From NCBI RefSeq assembly GCF_001006005.1, contig NZ_CP011254.1:2914001-2978000 (forward strand): 64,000 nucleotides of DNA, given 5' to 3'. The notes below the pieces were generated by a model that saw nothing but the letters and a program-made list of their open reading frames with translations, had not been told where the DNA came from and did no database searches. Positions 55,693 through 64,000 of the stretch are shown here, piece after piece. Every line of letters starts with the position of its first letter. Position 1 is the stretch's first letter. The position numbers and the translations under genes were made by a program. Source of the stretch: Serratia fonticola. GTDB taxonomy: Bacteria > Pseudomonadota > Gammaproteobacteria > Enterobacterales > Enterobacteriaceae.

Positions 55693-55718
55693 GGTATACG
55701 CCCCTTAGGGCGTATACC
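55693..55718 (+). terminator. recA-recX attenuating hairpin
   Basis: GGTATACGCCCCTTAGGGCG followed by TATACC: an eleven-pair stem with a four-base CTTA loop. There is no T-run after it, so it should reduce, not stop, read-through into recX, as known in E. coli. Confidence 0.8.
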
Positions 55719-55738
55719 GATCACCAAGGCTTGCAGAT

Positions 55739-56272
55739 ATGAATGACGTAGGTTCCCAATCTGCTGGTAATCAGCAAAATACGTTGATTAGCCGTGCGAT
55801 GCGGCTATTGTCCCAACGCGATCATAGTGAAGCCGAACTGCGCCGCAAACTTGCGGCGCCGCCATTTATGGCGAACGCCAGATTCGGTAGCAAATCCCCT
55901 ACAGAACCCCCCGAAGAACCCGTCGATCCTGCAATCATTGAACAGGTGATTAGCTATTGCTACCAGCATAACTGGCTGGACGATCGGCGTTTCGCCAATA
56001 GCTTTATCGCCAGCCGCAGCCGCAAGGGATATGGCGCACAACGCATTCGCTCAGAACTGATGCAAAAGGGCGTAGATAAAGAGATAGTGCAGGACGCCCT
56101 GGCGGAATGCGAAATTGACTGGTGTGAACAAGCCAGGGAGATCGCGCTGCGCAAATTTGGCGATCCGTTACCGGTAGAATGGAAAGAGAAAGCCAAGGTG
56201 TTGCGCTATCTGCTCTATCGCGGCTTCTTCCAGGAGGAAATTCAGTCGATTTACCGTGATTTTGCGCAATGA
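55739..56272 (+). CDS. recX: RecX, regulator of RecA
   Basis: The 177-residue protein has the all-helical three-repeat RecX fold, with family blocks SRAMRLLSQRDHSEAELRRK, RRFANSFIASRSRKGYGAQR and LLYRGFFQEEIQSIY. RecX caps and inhibits RecA filaments. It follows recA by about 60 bp behind an attenuator, so its level should rise with SOS induction. The Pro/Glu-rich stretch (residues ~47-63) is a local insertion relative to the E. coli protein (166 aa). The start at ATG 55739 is the first in frame. It is not essential to the call. Confidence 0.95.
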   Translation: MNDVGSQSAGNQQNTLISRAMRLLSQRDHSEAELRRKLAAPPFMANARFGSKSPTEPPEEPVDPAIIEQVISYCYQHNWLDDRRFANSFIASRSRKGYGAQRIRSELMQKGVDKEIVQDALAECEIDWCEQAREIALRKFGDPLPVEWKEKAKVLRYLLYRGFFQEEIQSIYRDFAQ

Positions 56273-56403
56273 ATGCACACGGCGTTTTACTTCCCCCCGA
56301 AGAAAATTTATCTTATCCCCACATTTAGTTCGTGAACCAGAGGATATCGTCAGGATGTCGAGCCTCTTTCACGCATCGTTATTCTAGTCTTTCCGGGAAA
56401 ATT

Positions 56404-59031
56404 ATGAGCAAGAGCACCGCTGAGATCCGTCAAGCGTTTCTCGATTTCTTTCATAGTAAAGGCCACCAGGTTGTAGCAAGCAGCTCCCTGGTACCTAACA
56501 ATGATCCGACATTGCTGTTTACCAATGCCGGCATGAACCAATTTAAAGACGTTTTCCTGGGGCTGGACAAGCGCGCCTACTCGCGTGCCACCACTTCACA
56601 GCGTTGCGTGCGTGCCGGTGGCAAGCACAACGATCTGGAAAACGTCGGCTATACCGCCCGTCACCATACTTTCTTTGAGATGTTGGGCAACTTCAGCTTC
56701 GGTGACTATTTCAAGCACGATGCCATCAGCTACGCGTGGGAACTACTGACCGGTGAAAACTGGTTCAACCTGCCGAAAGAAAAGCTGTGGGTCACCGTCT
56801 ATGAGACCGATGACGAAGCCTTCGACATCTGGCAAAAACAGATTGGCGTGCCTGCGGAACGTATCATCCGCATCGGCGATAACAAAGGCGCGGCCTTTGC
56901 TTCCGATAACTTCTGGCAGATGGGCGACACCGGTCCATGCGGCCCGTGCACCGAGATCTTCTTCGATCACGGTGACCATATCTGGGGTGGCCCTCCGGGT
57001 AGCCCGGAAGAAGATGGCGATCGCTATATCGAGATCTGGAACATCGTGTTCATGCAGTTCAACCGTCAGTCGGATGGCACCATGCTGCCGCTGCCGAAGC
57101 CTTCGGTGGATACCGGTATGGGCCTCGAGCGTATTGCTGCGGTGCTGCAACATGTCAATTCCAACTACGAAATCGATCTGTTCACCACCCTGATTGCCGC
57201 CGTCGCCAAACTGACCGGCGCAACCGATATGGGTAACAAGTCGCTGCGCGTGATTGCGGACCATATCCGTTCTTGTGCCTTCCTGATCGCCGATGGCGTG
57301 ATCCCGTCGAATGAAAACCGTGGCTACGTGCTGCGCCGTATCATTCGCCGCGCGATCCGTCATGGCAACATGTTGGGCGCGAAGGATACCTTCTTCTACA
57401 AGCTGGTTGCTCCGTTGATTGAAGTGATGGGCCCGGCTGCCGACGAGCTGAAACGCCAGCAGGCACAGGTTGAGCAGGTACTAAAATCCGAAGAAGAACA
57501 GTTTGCCCGTACGCTGGAGCGCGGTTTGGCGCTGCTGGATGACGAACTGGCCAAGCTGCAGGGCGATACCCTGGATGGCGAAACGGCATTCCGTTTGTAT
57601 GATACCTACGGTTTCCCAGTGGATCTGACCGCTGACGTCTGCCGTGAGCGTGGCCTTAAGGTTGATGAGCAAGGTTTTGAGCAAGCCATGGAGGCTCAAC
57701 GCCGCCGTGCGCGTGAGTCCAGCGGTTTTGGCGCGGACTACAACAGCCTGATCCGTGTTGACGGCGCAAGCCAGTTCAATGGTTACGATCGCGAAGAGCA
57801 ACAGGCGAAAGTGACCGCTCTGTTCCGTGATGGTCAGCCGGTGGATGAGATCCATGCAGGTGAAGAAGCCGTGGTGGTGCTGGACGAAACGCCATTCTAT
57901 GGCGAGTCGGGTGGCCAGGTCGGCGATAAAGGCGTGTTGAAAGCGGCTGGCAGCGAGTTCGTCGTGAGCGATGCGCAGAAATATGGCCAGGCTATCGGTC
58001 ACCTGGGCAAGCTGGCTAGCGGCTCGCTGAAGCTGAATGACCGCGTTGATGCGGTGATCGACAGCGAACGCCGTAACCGTATCCGCCTGAACCACTCCGC
58101 CACTCACCTGTTGCATGCGGCATTGCGCCAGATCCTGGGTGAGCACGTAGCGCAAAAAGGCTCGTTGGTTAACGACAAGTACCTGCGTTTTGACTTCTCG
58201 CACTCCGAAGCGATGAAGCCAGAACAAATCCGCGCGGTAGAAGATTTGGTTAACCAGCAGATCCGTCGTAACCTGTCGGTCCAGACCGAAGTGATGGCGT
58301 TGGATGATGCCAAAGAGAAGGGCGCTATGGCGCTGTTCGGCGAGAAGTACGATGACCACGTGCGTGTGCTGACCATGGGCGATTTCTCTACCGAACTGTG
58401 TGGCGGTACGCATGCCAACCGTACCGGTGACATCGGCCTGTTCCGCATCCAGAGTGAGTCTGGTACCGCAGCCGGTATCCGTCGTATTGAAGCTGTGACG
58501 GGTGAAGGGGCGATAGCGACCTTGCATCAACAGAGTGACTTGTTACAGGATGTTGCTCACTTGGTGAAGGGTGACAGCAATAACCTGACTGATAAGGTGC
58601 GTGCGGTACTTGATCGCACTCGCGCGCTGGAAAAAGAGCTGCAACAGCTGAAAGATCAGCAAGCTGCGCAGGAAAGCGCTTCGCTGTCGAGTCAAGCCAA
58701 GCTGGTCAATGGCGTGAAGCTGCTGGTCAGCCAGTTGGATAACGTTGAGCCGAAGATCATGCGTACCATGGTTGACGATCTTAAAAATCAGCTGGGTTCT
58801 GCGATCATCGTGCTGGCCACGGTGGAAGAAGGCAAAGTCAGCCTGATTGCGGGTGTTACCAAAGATCTGACCGACCGGGTTAAGGCCGGCGAGCTGATCG
58901 GCAACATCGCACAGCAGGTTGGCGGCAAGGGCGGTGGACGCCCTGATATGGCAATGGCTGGGGGCAGTGATGCCAACGCCTTGCCTGCGGCATTAAACAG
59001 CGTAGAGGCCTGGGTGGCCGCGAAACTGTGA
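56404..59031 (+). CDS. alaS: AlaS, alanyl-tRNA synthetase
   Basis: The 875-residue class II synthetase starts [20 protein letters not shown] at ATG 56404; the longer frame from 56332 is an upstream extension. The catalytic domain fills the first ~440 residues, including [20 protein letters not shown]. The editing domain has its zinc ligands in HSATHLLHA and [13 protein letters not shown]. The C-terminal Ala domain contains [15 protein letters not shown]. It charges tRNA-Ala and removes mis-charged Ser and Gly. Length equals that of E. coli AlaS (876). A terminator follows at 59057. Confidence 0.99.
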   Translation: MSKSTAEIRQAFLDFFHSKGHQVVASSSLVPNNDPTLLFTNAGMNQFKDVFLGLDKRAYSRATTSQRCVRAGGKHNDLENVGYTARHHTFFEMLGNFSFGDYFKHDAISYAWELLTGENWFNLPKEKLWVTVYETDDEAFDIWQKQIGVPAERIIRIGDNKGAAFASDNFWQMGDTGPCGPCTEIFFDHGDHIWGGPPGSPEEDGDRYIEIWNIVFMQFNRQSDGTMLPLPKPSVDTGMGLERIAAVLQHVNSNYEIDLFTTLIAAVAKLTGATDMGNKSLRVIADHIRSCAFLIADGVIPSNENRGYVLRRIIRRAIRHGNMLGAKDTFFYKLVAPLIEVMGPAADELKRQQAQVEQVLKSEEEQFARTLERGLALLDDELAKLQGDTLDGETAFRLYDTYGFPVDLTADVCRERGLKVDEQGFEQAMEAQRRRARESSGFGADYNSLIRVDGASQFNGYDREEQQAKVTALFRDGQPVDEIHAGEEAVVVLDETPFYGESGGQVGDKGVLKAAGSEFVVSDAQKYGQAIGHLGKLASGSLKLNDRVDAVIDSERRNRIRLNHSATHLLHAALRQILGEHVAQKGSLVNDKYLRFDFSHSEAMKPEQIRAVEDLVNQQIRRNLSVQTEVMALDDAKEKGAMALFGEKYDDHVRVLTMGDFSTELCGGTHANRTGDIGLFRIQSESGTAAGIRRIEAVTGEGAIATLHQQSDLLQDVAHLVKGDSNNLTDKVRAVLDRTRALEKELQQLKDQQAAQESASLSSQAKLVNGVKLLVSQLDNVEPKIMRTMVDDLKNQLGSAIIVLATVEEGKVSLIAGVTKDLTDRVKAGELIGNIAQQVGGKGGGRPDMAMAGGSDANALPAALNSVEAWVAAKL

Positions 59032-59056
59032 ATATAAATAAATAGGCGCGTTACTG

Positions 59057-59090
59057 ACGCCGTAAGCCACTGTGGCTTATGGCGTTTTTA
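59057..59090 (+). terminator. alaS terminator
   Basis: ACGCCGTAAGCCACTGTGGC followed by TTATGGCGTTTTTA: a long stem with a T-run, 25 bp after the alaS stop. Confidence 0.88.
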
Positions 59091-59201
59091 GACTGTGCTA
59101 ACACAATGTAGTGACAATTGCGGGAACAAAGTTTTCCAGGTCGGCTAAACTTATTCTTAATCTGGAGTGACACCAAGTCTGCTTACATTTATTGTGGGTT
59201 C

Positions 59202-59228
59202 TTGACTTACGTTTTCACTGCATATAAT
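59202..59228 (+). promoter_or_regulatory. Candidate csrA promoter
   Basis: TTGACT (59202-59207), 15 bases, TATAAT (59223-59228). The spacing is two bases short of ideal. In E. coli csrA has several promoters, including RpoS-type ones, so others in 59100-59200 are possible. Confidence 0.5.
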
Positions 59229-59285
59229 GGATAATGGCGGGGAAACTGAGAGACCCGACTCTTTTAATCTTTCAAGGAGCAAAGA

Positions 59286-59471
59286 ATGTTAATTCTGACT
59301 CGTCGAGTTGGTGAAACCCTCATGATTGGCGATGAGGTTACGGTCACAGTGCTAGGGGTTAAAGGCAACCAAGTTCGTATTGGTGTGAATGCCCCCAAAG
59401 AGGTGTCTGTTCACCGCGAAGAAATCTACCAGCGCATCCAGGCCGAGAAGTCTCAACAGACGACTTACTGA
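59286..59471 (+). CDS. csrA: CsrA, post-transcriptional regulator
   Basis: The 61-residue RNA-binding protein starts [20 protein letters not shown] and has the conserved [12 protein letters not shown] near its end. As a dimer it binds GGA motifs in leaders of target mRNAs and controls carbon storage, motility and biofilm. The strong AAGGAGC site before ATG 59286 includes a GGA that CsrA itself could bind, which fits known autoregulation. Biofilm genes such as those in the bap cluster may be among its targets; that is only a suggestion. A hairpin terminator follows. Confidence 0.99.
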   Translation: MLILTRRVGETLMIGDEVTVTVLGVKGNQVRIGVNAPKEVSVHREEIYQRIQAEKSQQTTY

Positions 59472-59480
59472 TTTCTAAGT

Positions 59481-59517
59481 AGCGTCTCGTTCTATAACGA
59501 GACGCTTCTTGCTTTTC
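59481..59517 (+). terminator. csrA terminator
   Basis: AGCGTCTCGTT, CTAT loop, AACGAGACGCT, then a T-rich tail TCTTGCTTTTC. Confidence 0.85.
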
Positions 59518-59710
59518 TTGACCCGCTTTCCCCTTCTTTTCACACTTGCTGTTATCTCCCCCCACTTTTTTGCCAATAATCTTTCTCCTGCGATCAAACT
59601 CTTATCCGCGGTAGCACGGCATTTTCTTGTTGATAAAGCACTCTTTTTGCCGCGAAATCACTCATGTTGCCTGTGATTTGTGCAAACGCGCGAGAGTTGG
59701 GAAAAATTGT

Positions 59711-59738
59711 TTGACTTATAAACCCACGAAAGTAATAT
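59711..59738 (+). promoter_or_regulatory. Promoter of the tRNA-Ser/Arg operon
   Basis: TTGACT (59711-59716), 16 bases, TAATAT (59733-59738), followed by a GC-rich discriminator GTGCGCC, as is typical of stringently controlled tRNA promoters. The first tRNA begins about 65 bp downstream. Confidence 0.75.
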
Positions 59739-59803
59739 GTGCGCCACGCAGTGCCGATGAGCTTCTCTAAAGCAAGTTAGGCACGATTCGCAAGAAGCGT
59801 ACT

Positions 59804-59896
59804 GGTGAGGTGGCCGAGAGGCTGAAGGCGCTCCCCTGCTAAGGGAGTATGCGGTCAAAAGCTGCATCCGGGGTTCGAATCCCCGCCTCACCGCCA
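59804..59896 (+). tRNA. serV: tRNA-Ser (GCT anticodon)
   Basis: The 93-nt sequence begins GGTGAGG and ends CCTCACCGCCA. The anticodon loop CTGCTAA reads AGC/AGU codons. The long variable arm is typical of serine tRNAs, and GTTCGAATC forms the T loop. It has the same place as serV downstream of csrA in E. coli. Confidence 0.97.
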
Positions 59897-59899
59897 TTT

Positions 59900-59976
59900 G
59901 CATCCATAGCTCAGCTGGATAGAGTACTCGGCTACGAACCGAGCGGTCGGAGGTTCGAATCCTCCTGGATGCACCA
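59900..59976 (+). tRNA. tRNA-Arg (ACG anticodon), copy 1
   Basis: 77 nt from GCATCCATAGCTCAGCTGGA to CTCCTGGATGCACCA, with anticodon loop CTACGAA (ACG). CCA is encoded. It lies three bases after tRNA-Ser and is identical to the two later copies. Confidence 0.97.
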
Positions 59977-60096
59977 TATTACTAAGTGTTTGTCTGAGAG
60001 TGTTTATCTCACAGATGAGTGCGAGCTGAAAGGTAGCACAAAGGGGGATAACGTTGCTTTAGCAACGGCCCTGCGGGCGAAGCGGTTACGCTGAGT

Positions 60097-60119
60097 AATC
60101 CTCCTGGATGCACCATATT
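60097..60119 (+). repeat. Stray 3' fragment of tRNA-Arg between copies 1 and 2
   Basis: The 23 bases from AATCCTCCTGGATGCACCAT to its next three bases are identical to 59958-59980, the 3' end of tRNA-Arg copy 1 plus four flanking bases. The two repeats are 139 bp apart. There is no 5' part here. It may be left over from unequal crossing-over in the array or from a lost insert. Confidence 0.85.
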
Positions 60120-60176
60120 TTGCAGTATGGTGGGGTAGTAACGACATACCATACGGTATCAAAAAAGAATTCCTGT

Positions 60177-60253
60177 GCATCCATAGCTCAGCTGGATAGA
60201 GTACTCGGCTACGAACCGAGCGGTCGGAGGTTCGAATCCTCCTGGATGCACCA
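60177..60253 (+). tRNA. tRNA-Arg (ACG anticodon), copy 2
   Basis: 77 nt identical to copy 1, with the same anticodon loop CTACGAA and encoded CCA. The spacer before it (59977-60176) is 200 bp, much longer than the 52-bp spacer to copy 3. Confidence 0.97.
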
Positions 60254-60305
60254 TTCTTCAGTGACGTTTCACGGAACGAAACAAATTCGCTACAAAAATT
60301 AGATT

Positions 60306-60382
60306 GCATCCATAGCTCAGCTGGATAGAGTACTCGGCTACGAACCGAGCGGTCGGAGGTTCGAATCCTCCTGGATGCACCA
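60306..60382 (+). tRNA. tRNA-Arg (ACG anticodon), copy 3
   Basis: 77 nt identical to the other two copies. E. coli has four such copies at this place (argQ, argZ, argY, argV); here three complete copies remain plus the fragment. Confidence 0.97.
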
Positions 60383-60393
60383 TCTTCTTAGAG

Positions 60394-60418
60394 AAACCCG
60401 CTTCGGCGGGTTTTTTAC
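60394..60418 (+). terminator. Terminator of the tRNA operon
   Basis: AAACCCGCTTCGGCGGGTTT with a TTCG loop and a run of six T, 12 bp after the last tRNA. Confidence 0.95.
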
Positions 60419-60561
60419 TTTTCATTTCTAAGTTCCCACCTTCTGTTTTCTGTCTTACGCAACCTCTTATCTACACCGCATTTTCCGTCATGCTCTGGCA
60501 GCGACAACCTTTCGGCTTTACGCTAAAGTAGCTTTCTTTGCTCAATGGTCATGGAGTCACG

Positions 60562-61128
60562 ATGTACGATCGCTATCAGGGTCTGATCTTCGACATGGAC
60601 GGTACCATTCTGGACACCGAGCCGACGCATCTCAAGGCGTGGCACGAGGTGTTGGCACGTTACGGAATGAAGTTTGATGCGGCCGCCATGACAGGGCTGA
60701 ACGGCTCACCTACCTGGCGCATTGCTCAGGCGGTGATTGCCGCACATCAGGCCGATCTCGATCCTCATCAGCTGGCCGCCGAGAAAACCCGCGCGGTAGA
60801 AAGCATGCTATTAGACACGGTGCGTCCGTTACCGCTGATTGAGGTGGTGAAGTCTTATCATGGCCGCCGTCCCATGGCGGTAGGGACGGGCAGTGAGCAC
60901 CGGATGGCGGAGATGTTGCTGCGTCATTTAGGGCTGTTCGACTGCTTTGATGCTATCGTCGGGGCTGATGATGTTCAACGCCACAAGCCGGAGCCGGATA
61001 CCTTCCTGCGCTGTGCGGAGTTGATTGGCGTGCCTCCTGAGCACTGCGTGGTGTTTGAAGATGCCGATTTCGGCATTCAGGCCGCCAGAAGCGCCAATAT
61101 GGCCGTGGTAGACGTTCGCACGCTGTGA
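60562..61128 (+). CDS. yqaB: YqaB, HAD-family fructose-1-phosphatase
   Basis: The 188-residue HAD phosphatase has the catalytic DxD motif in IFDMDGTILDTEP, the second motif VGTGSEHRMAEML and the acidic motif CVVFEDADFGIQAA. E. coli YqaB acts on fructose-1-phosphate and 6-phosphogluconate; the length (188) is the same. ATG 60562 is chosen with GGAG five bases upstream; the longer frame from 60538 overlaps the promoter region. Its stop overlaps the GTG of yqaA, so the two are coupled. Confidence 0.96.
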   Translation: MYDRYQGLIFDMDGTILDTEPTHLKAWHEVLARYGMKFDAAAMTGLNGSPTWRIAQAVIAAHQADLDPHQLAAEKTRAVESMLLDTVRPLPLIEVVKSYHGRRPMAVGTGSEHRMAEMLLRHLGLFDCFDAIVGADDVQRHKPEPDTFLRCAELIGVPPEHCVVFEDADFGIQAARSANMAVVDVRTL

Positions 61129-61553
61129 GTAGTACGCTGGCGGTCATGTCGCTGTTTGGCAGCAGCTTCCTTAGCGCGACGCTGTTGCCTGGCAATTCAG
61201 AGATCGTGTTGGTTGCGTTGTTGACCAACAGCAGCGCTTCACCAGGTTTACTGGTGCTGGCTGCAACGTTGGGAAATACCCTGGGTGGGTTGACCAACGT
61301 CATTATCGGGCGCCTGTTACCGGCGTTGAAACCACAACGCGGGCTGGAAACGGCTCTTGGTTGGTTAAAACGCTTTGGCCCGGCTGCGCTGTTGCTCAGT
61401 TGGGTGCCGGTTGTGGGCGATTTATTGTGCGTGTTGGCAGGCTGGCTGCGCATGCCATGGGGCTTTGTCACGCTGTTTCTGTGTATCGGAAAAGCGTTGC
61501 GTTACATCATCTTGACGATGATTACGCTGCAGGGTATCGCCTGGTGGCATTAA
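61125..61553 (+). CDS. yqaA: YqaA, DedA-like inner-membrane protein
   Basis: The 142-residue membrane protein starts with GTG at 61125 inside the end of yqaB (GTGA overlap). It has the conserved block FGSSFLSATLLPGNSEIVL and about four membrane helices, as in the SNARE-associated/DedA family. Family members may act in phospholipid flipping or proton-driven transport; YqaA itself is little studied. Gene order yqaB-yqaA-gshA is the same as in E. coli. The start agrees with the N-terminus of E. coli YqaA. Confidence 0.93.
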   Translation: MSSTLAVMSLFGSSFLSATLLPGNSEIVLVALLTNSSASPGLLVLAATLGNTLGGLTNVIIGRLLPALKPQRGLETALGWLKRFGPAALLLSWVPVVGDLLCVLAGWLRMPWGFVTLFLCIGKALRYIILTMITLQGIAWWH

Positions 61554-61634
61554 CCAAGTGAATATAACTCAATATTCTCTAGGGAGCGGATTCAGTATGC
61601 TTACAGCTATCGTTTTTAGAAGCGGGAGGTCAAT

Positions 61635-63197
61635 TTGATCCCGGACGTATCACAGGCGCTTTCTTGGTTGGAAGCCCACCCTCATGCATTAAAAGGGATC
61701 CGGCGCGGTATTGAGCGTGAAACACTGCGGGTAACCGCGGATGGCACGCTTGCCAGCACGGGTCATCCAGAACAACTGGGGGCGGCATTAACGCACCATT
61801 GGATCACCACAGACTTTGCCGAGGCGCTGTTAGAATTTATTACACCGGTTGATGATGACCTCGATCACTTGCTGACGTTCCTGCGCGATATCCATCGCCA
61901 CGTGGCGCGCAATCTGGGTGATGAGCGCATGTGGCCGCTGAGCATGCCGTGCTTTATCAACGCCGAGCAGGATATCGAACTGGCGCAGTTTGGCACCTCC
62001 AACGTTGGCCGGATGAAAACGCTGTACCGGGAAGGGTTGAAGAACCGCTACGGCGCGTTGATGCAAACCATTTCCGGGGTGCACTACAATTTCTCCCTGC
62101 CGCTGGAGTTTTGGCAGGCGTGGGCCGGTGTTGAGGATGAAGAGAGTGGTAAAGAGCAGATCTCTGCGGGATATTTCCGCCTGATCCGCAACTACTACCG
62201 CTTTGGTTGGGTGATCCCATATCTGTTCGGGGCATCGCCAGCCATCTGTTCCTCGTTCCTCAAAGGCCGGGAAACCGATTTGCCGTTTGAGCGCAATGAA
62301 CGGGGCATGTGCTATTTGCCTTATGCCACCTCGCTGCGCCTGAGCGATCTGGGCTATACCAATAAGTCGCAGAGCAATCTGGGCATTACCTTTAACGATC
62401 TGCAAACCTATGTGCAAGGTCTGAAACGCGCCATTGCGACGCCTTCAGAAGACTATGCCAAGCTGGGAGTGAAAGAGGGCGATCGCTATCTGCAACTGAA
62501 CAGCAACGTGTTGCAGATCGAAAACGAACTCTATGCCCCGATCCGGCCAAAACGCGTCACCCACAGCGGTGAAACACCGTCAGATGCGCTGTTACGCGGC
62601 GGTATCGAATATATCGAGGTGCGCTCGCTGGATATCAACCCATTCTCGCCAATCGGTGTGGATGCGGTGCAGGCGCGTTTCCTGGATCTGTTCCTGGTGT
62701 GGTGCGTATTGGCGGATGCGCCAGAAATGAGCAGCGATGAGTTGCTGTGCACCCGTAAAAACTGGAACCGGGTGATTTTGGAAGGGCGTAAGCCAGGCCA
62801 GACCATCGGTATCGGCTGTAACGATACCCGTGAACCGTTGGATAAGGTTGGTAAGGCGTTGTTTGACGATCTGAAGCGCGTGGCTGAAGTGTTGGATAGC
62901 GAAGCGGGCGATCGACAATATCAGCAGGTGTGTGAACAACTGGTGGCGGCGTTTGACGATCCGGAGCTGACGTTCTCGGCCCGTATCCTTAAGGAAATGA
63001 AAGCGCAAGGCACCGGTAACGTCGGCCTGGAACTGGCGGAAAAATATCGCAAAATGCTGATAGAGGAACCGTTGGAACTGCTGACCGAAGAGCAACTCGC
63101 TCAGGAGCAGCAAGCCTCGTGGCAACGCCAGCGCGACATAGAAGCCAGTGATACGCTAAGCTTTGAACAGTTCCTGAAGGAAAACGGCGGGGGCTGA
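61635..63197 (+). CDS. gshA: GshA, glutamate-cysteine ligase
   Basis: The 520-residue enzyme makes gamma-glutamylcysteine, the first step of glutathione synthesis. It starts with TTG at 61635 ([16 protein letters not shown]), preceded by GGGAGGT; E. coli gshA also uses TTG. Family blocks include [34 protein letters not shown] and [20 protein letters not shown]. Length matches E. coli (518). The rare start codon is thought to limit expression. The micA gene lies five bases beyond the stop on the other strand. Confidence 0.98.
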   Translation: MIPDVSQALSWLEAHPHALKGIRRGIERETLRVTADGTLASTGHPEQLGAALTHHWITTDFAEALLEFITPVDDDLDHLLTFLRDIHRHVARNLGDERMWPLSMPCFINAEQDIELAQFGTSNVGRMKTLYREGLKNRYGALMQTISGVHYNFSLPLEFWQAWAGVEDEESGKEQISAGYFRLIRNYYRFGWVIPYLFGASPAICSSFLKGRETDLPFERNERGMCYLPYATSLRLSDLGYTNKSQSNLGITFNDLQTYVQGLKRAIATPSEDYAKLGVKEGDRYLQLNSNVLQIENELYAPIRPKRVTHSGETPSDALLRGGIEYIEVRSLDINPFSPIGVDAVQARFLDLFLVWCVLADAPEMSSDELLCTRKNWNRVILEGRKPGQTIGIGCNDTREPLDKVGKALFDDLKRVAEVLDSEAGDRQYQQVCEQLVAAFDDPELTFSARILKEMKAQGTGNVGLELAEKYRKMLIEEPLELLTEEQLAQEQQASWQRQRDIEASDTLSFEQFLKENGGG

Positions 63198-63201
63198 AAA
63201 A

Positions 63202-63275
63202 GAAAAAGGCCACATCACTGTGGCCAAATACACATCTCTGAAAACAGTGATGATGATAACAAATGCGCGTCTTTC
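63202..63275 (-). ncRNA. micA: MicA small RNA
   Basis: On the minus strand the 74-nt sequence begins GAAAGACGCGCATTTGTTAT, continues CATCATCAC, and ends in the hairpin GGCCACAGTGATGTGGCC followed by TTTTTC. The 5' seed and the terminator agree with enterobacterial MicA, and the position between gshA and luxS, opposite to both, is the known one. MicA is a sigmaE- and Hfq-dependent RNA that represses ompA and other outer-membrane protein mRNAs. Its 5' part lies within the luxS leader. Confidence 0.93.
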
Positions 63276-63280
63276 ATAGA

Positions 63281-63309
63281 TTAAGACCCGCAGGGTTGGA
63301 AAAGGTTTC
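63281..63309 (-). promoter_or_regulatory. Probable sigmaE promoter of micA
   Basis: On the minus strand GAAACC (63309-63304) and TCTTAA (63286-63281) resemble the sigmaE -35 (GGAACTT) and -10 (TCTGA) elements, with 17 bases between and the micA start six bases downstream. Confidence 0.65.
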
Positions 63310-63361
63310 ATCGGTACGAAAAAAGTTTCGAAATAAATTCATTTTACCAAGAGGTGATGAC

Positions 63362-63877
63362 ATGCCACTGCTGGATAGCTTTACCGTAGATCATACTCGC
63401 ATGGCGGCGCCGGCTGTCCGCGTTGCTAAAACCATGCAAACCCCTCATGGGGATACCATCACCGTATTCGATCTGCGTTTCTGTCGCCCGAATCTGGAAG
63501 TGATGCCAGAGCGTGGGATCCATACCTTGGAACATCTGTTCGCTGGCTTCATGCGCGACCATCTGAACGGTAACGGCGTGGAGATCATTGATATCTCGCC
63601 AATGGGCTGCCGTACCGGCTTTTATATGAGCCTGATTGGCGTACCGGAAGAGCAGCGCGTGGCCGATGCCTGGCAAGCCGCGATGGCTGACGTGCTGAAG
63701 GTGACTGACCAGCGCAAGATCCCTGAACTCAATGAGTTCCAGTGCGGTACCTACCATATGCACTCGCTGGAAGAGGCGCAGGAAATCGCCAAGCATATTC
63801 TTGAGCACGGCGTGGTAGTGAACCATAACGAAGAGCTGGCACTGCCGAAAGATAAGCTGCAAGAGTTGCACATCTAG
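63362..63877 (+). CDS. luxS: LuxS, S-ribosylhomocysteine lyase
   Basis: The 171-residue enzyme cleaves S-ribosylhomocysteine to homocysteine and DPD, the precursor of autoinducer-2. The iron/zinc ligands are in [10 protein letters not shown] (two His and the Glu) and [10 protein letters not shown] (Cys), and the active-site Cys is in [13 protein letters not shown] 63362 follows GAGGTGAT; the longer frame from 63263 lies in the micA-overlapping leader. Length equals E. coli LuxS. It is likely a single-gene unit, ended by the hairpin at 63899. Confidence 0.99.
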   Translation: MPLLDSFTVDHTRMAAPAVRVAKTMQTPHGDTITVFDLRFCRPNLEVMPERGIHTLEHLFAGFMRDHLNGNGVEIIDISPMGCRTGFYMSLIGVPEEQRVADAWQAAMADVLKVTDQRKIPELNEFQCGTYHMHSLEEAQEIAKHILEHGVVVNHNEELALPKDKLQELHI

Positions 63878-63898
63878 ATTCGGTGCAAAAACGCAGTG

Positions 63899-63926
63899 AA
63901 AAAAAGACGCGAAAGCGTCTTTTTCT
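63899..63926. terminator. luxS terminator, bidirectional
   Basis: AAAAAGACGCGAAAGCGTCTTTTT: ten stem pairs with a GAAA loop and A/T runs on both sides, so it serves luxS and the convergent gene at the right edge. Confidence 0.93.
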
Positions 63927-63937
63927 TTAGCTTGTAT

Positions 63938-64000
63938 CTAGTGGTTTTGCACGCTGGCCTGTAAGGATTTAATCGGCGTGACGCGCACCTGCTTGATCAT
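63938..64000 (-). CDS. C-terminal end of a probable CorB/YfjD-family membrane protein (partial)
   Basis: An open minus-strand frame enters from the right edge and ends in TAG at 63940-63938, giving 20 residues ending VQNH. The tail MIKQVRVTPIKSL resembles the end of the CNNM/CorB-type (YfjD) proteins that follow luxS in several Yersiniaceae. Only this tail is in the window, so the family call is tentative. The gene shares the luxS terminator. Confidence 0.5.
   Translation of the reverse strand: MIKQVRVTPIKSLQASVQNH

Noticed and set aside
59700..60310. Protein-coding frames of 64-101 codons over the tRNA array
   Set aside because: They are made of tRNA sequence read as protein (for example repeated [19 protein letters not shown]).

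Overview
The window reads as a chromosomal segment of an enterobacterium, most likely Serratia or a close relative in the Yersiniaceae. The right third carries the classic order pncC-recA-recX-alaS-csrA-tRNA-Ser/tRNA-Arg array-yqaB-yqaA-gshA-(micA)-luxS, and mltB lies further left. In Escherichia coli mltB sits directly next to pncC; here about 30 kb separate them. The genus call is an inference from gene order and protein likeness, not from a database search.

Layout. 1-430: the end of an unidentified gene, then a MITE-like repeat. 583-3039: a small SHOCT membrane protein, a ToxR/CadC-type membrane regulator, a 0.7 kb AT-rich spacer and a soluble winged-helix regulator. 3158-10641: a chaperone/usher fimbrial operon (major pilin, chaperone, usher, two tandem two-domain tip adhesins) followed by a LuxR-type regulator. 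10687-12758: a membrane-anchored alpha/beta hydrolase and a SlyB-type lipoprotein. 13079-16950: the ZraP/ZraSR envelope-metal stress system with sigma54 promoters. 16970-17314: a second, oppositely oriented copy of the MITE-like repeat, which supplies the last codons of a cytochrome c gene. 17275-21353: a three-subunit molybdenum hydroxylase (cytochrome c, Tat-exported Mo subunit, 2Fe-2S subunit). 21555-22292: a Tat-exported beta-carbonic anhydrase. 22560-23639: mltB.

23671-24155 holds a compact locus that looks like a DinQ/AgrB-type type I toxin-antitoxin system. A 27-residue hydrophobic peptide is preceded by a leader whose Shine-Dalgarno sequence sits in a hairpin. A divergent promoter drives a short RNA that can pair over 33 nt with that leader. 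24154-51600 is a bapABCD-like biofilm operon: a 7504-residue type I-secreted adhesin with its TolC-like, ABC and membrane-fusion exporter proteins. Much of the adhesin is built from a four-domain, 404-residue higher-order repeat that keeps an exact 1212-bp period over 12 kb.

52283-64000 is mostly core genome: an MFS transporter, pncC, recA with its LexA box, recX, alaS, csrA, one tRNA-Ser and three tRNA-Arg genes plus a tRNA-Arg 3' fragment, yqaB, yqaA, gshA, the micA small RNA on the opposite strand, luxS, and the end of a probable CorB/YfjD-family gene. The accessory part is thus dominated by surface attachment (fimbriae, giant adhesin) and envelope stress, set beside a conserved DNA-repair/translation/quorum block.
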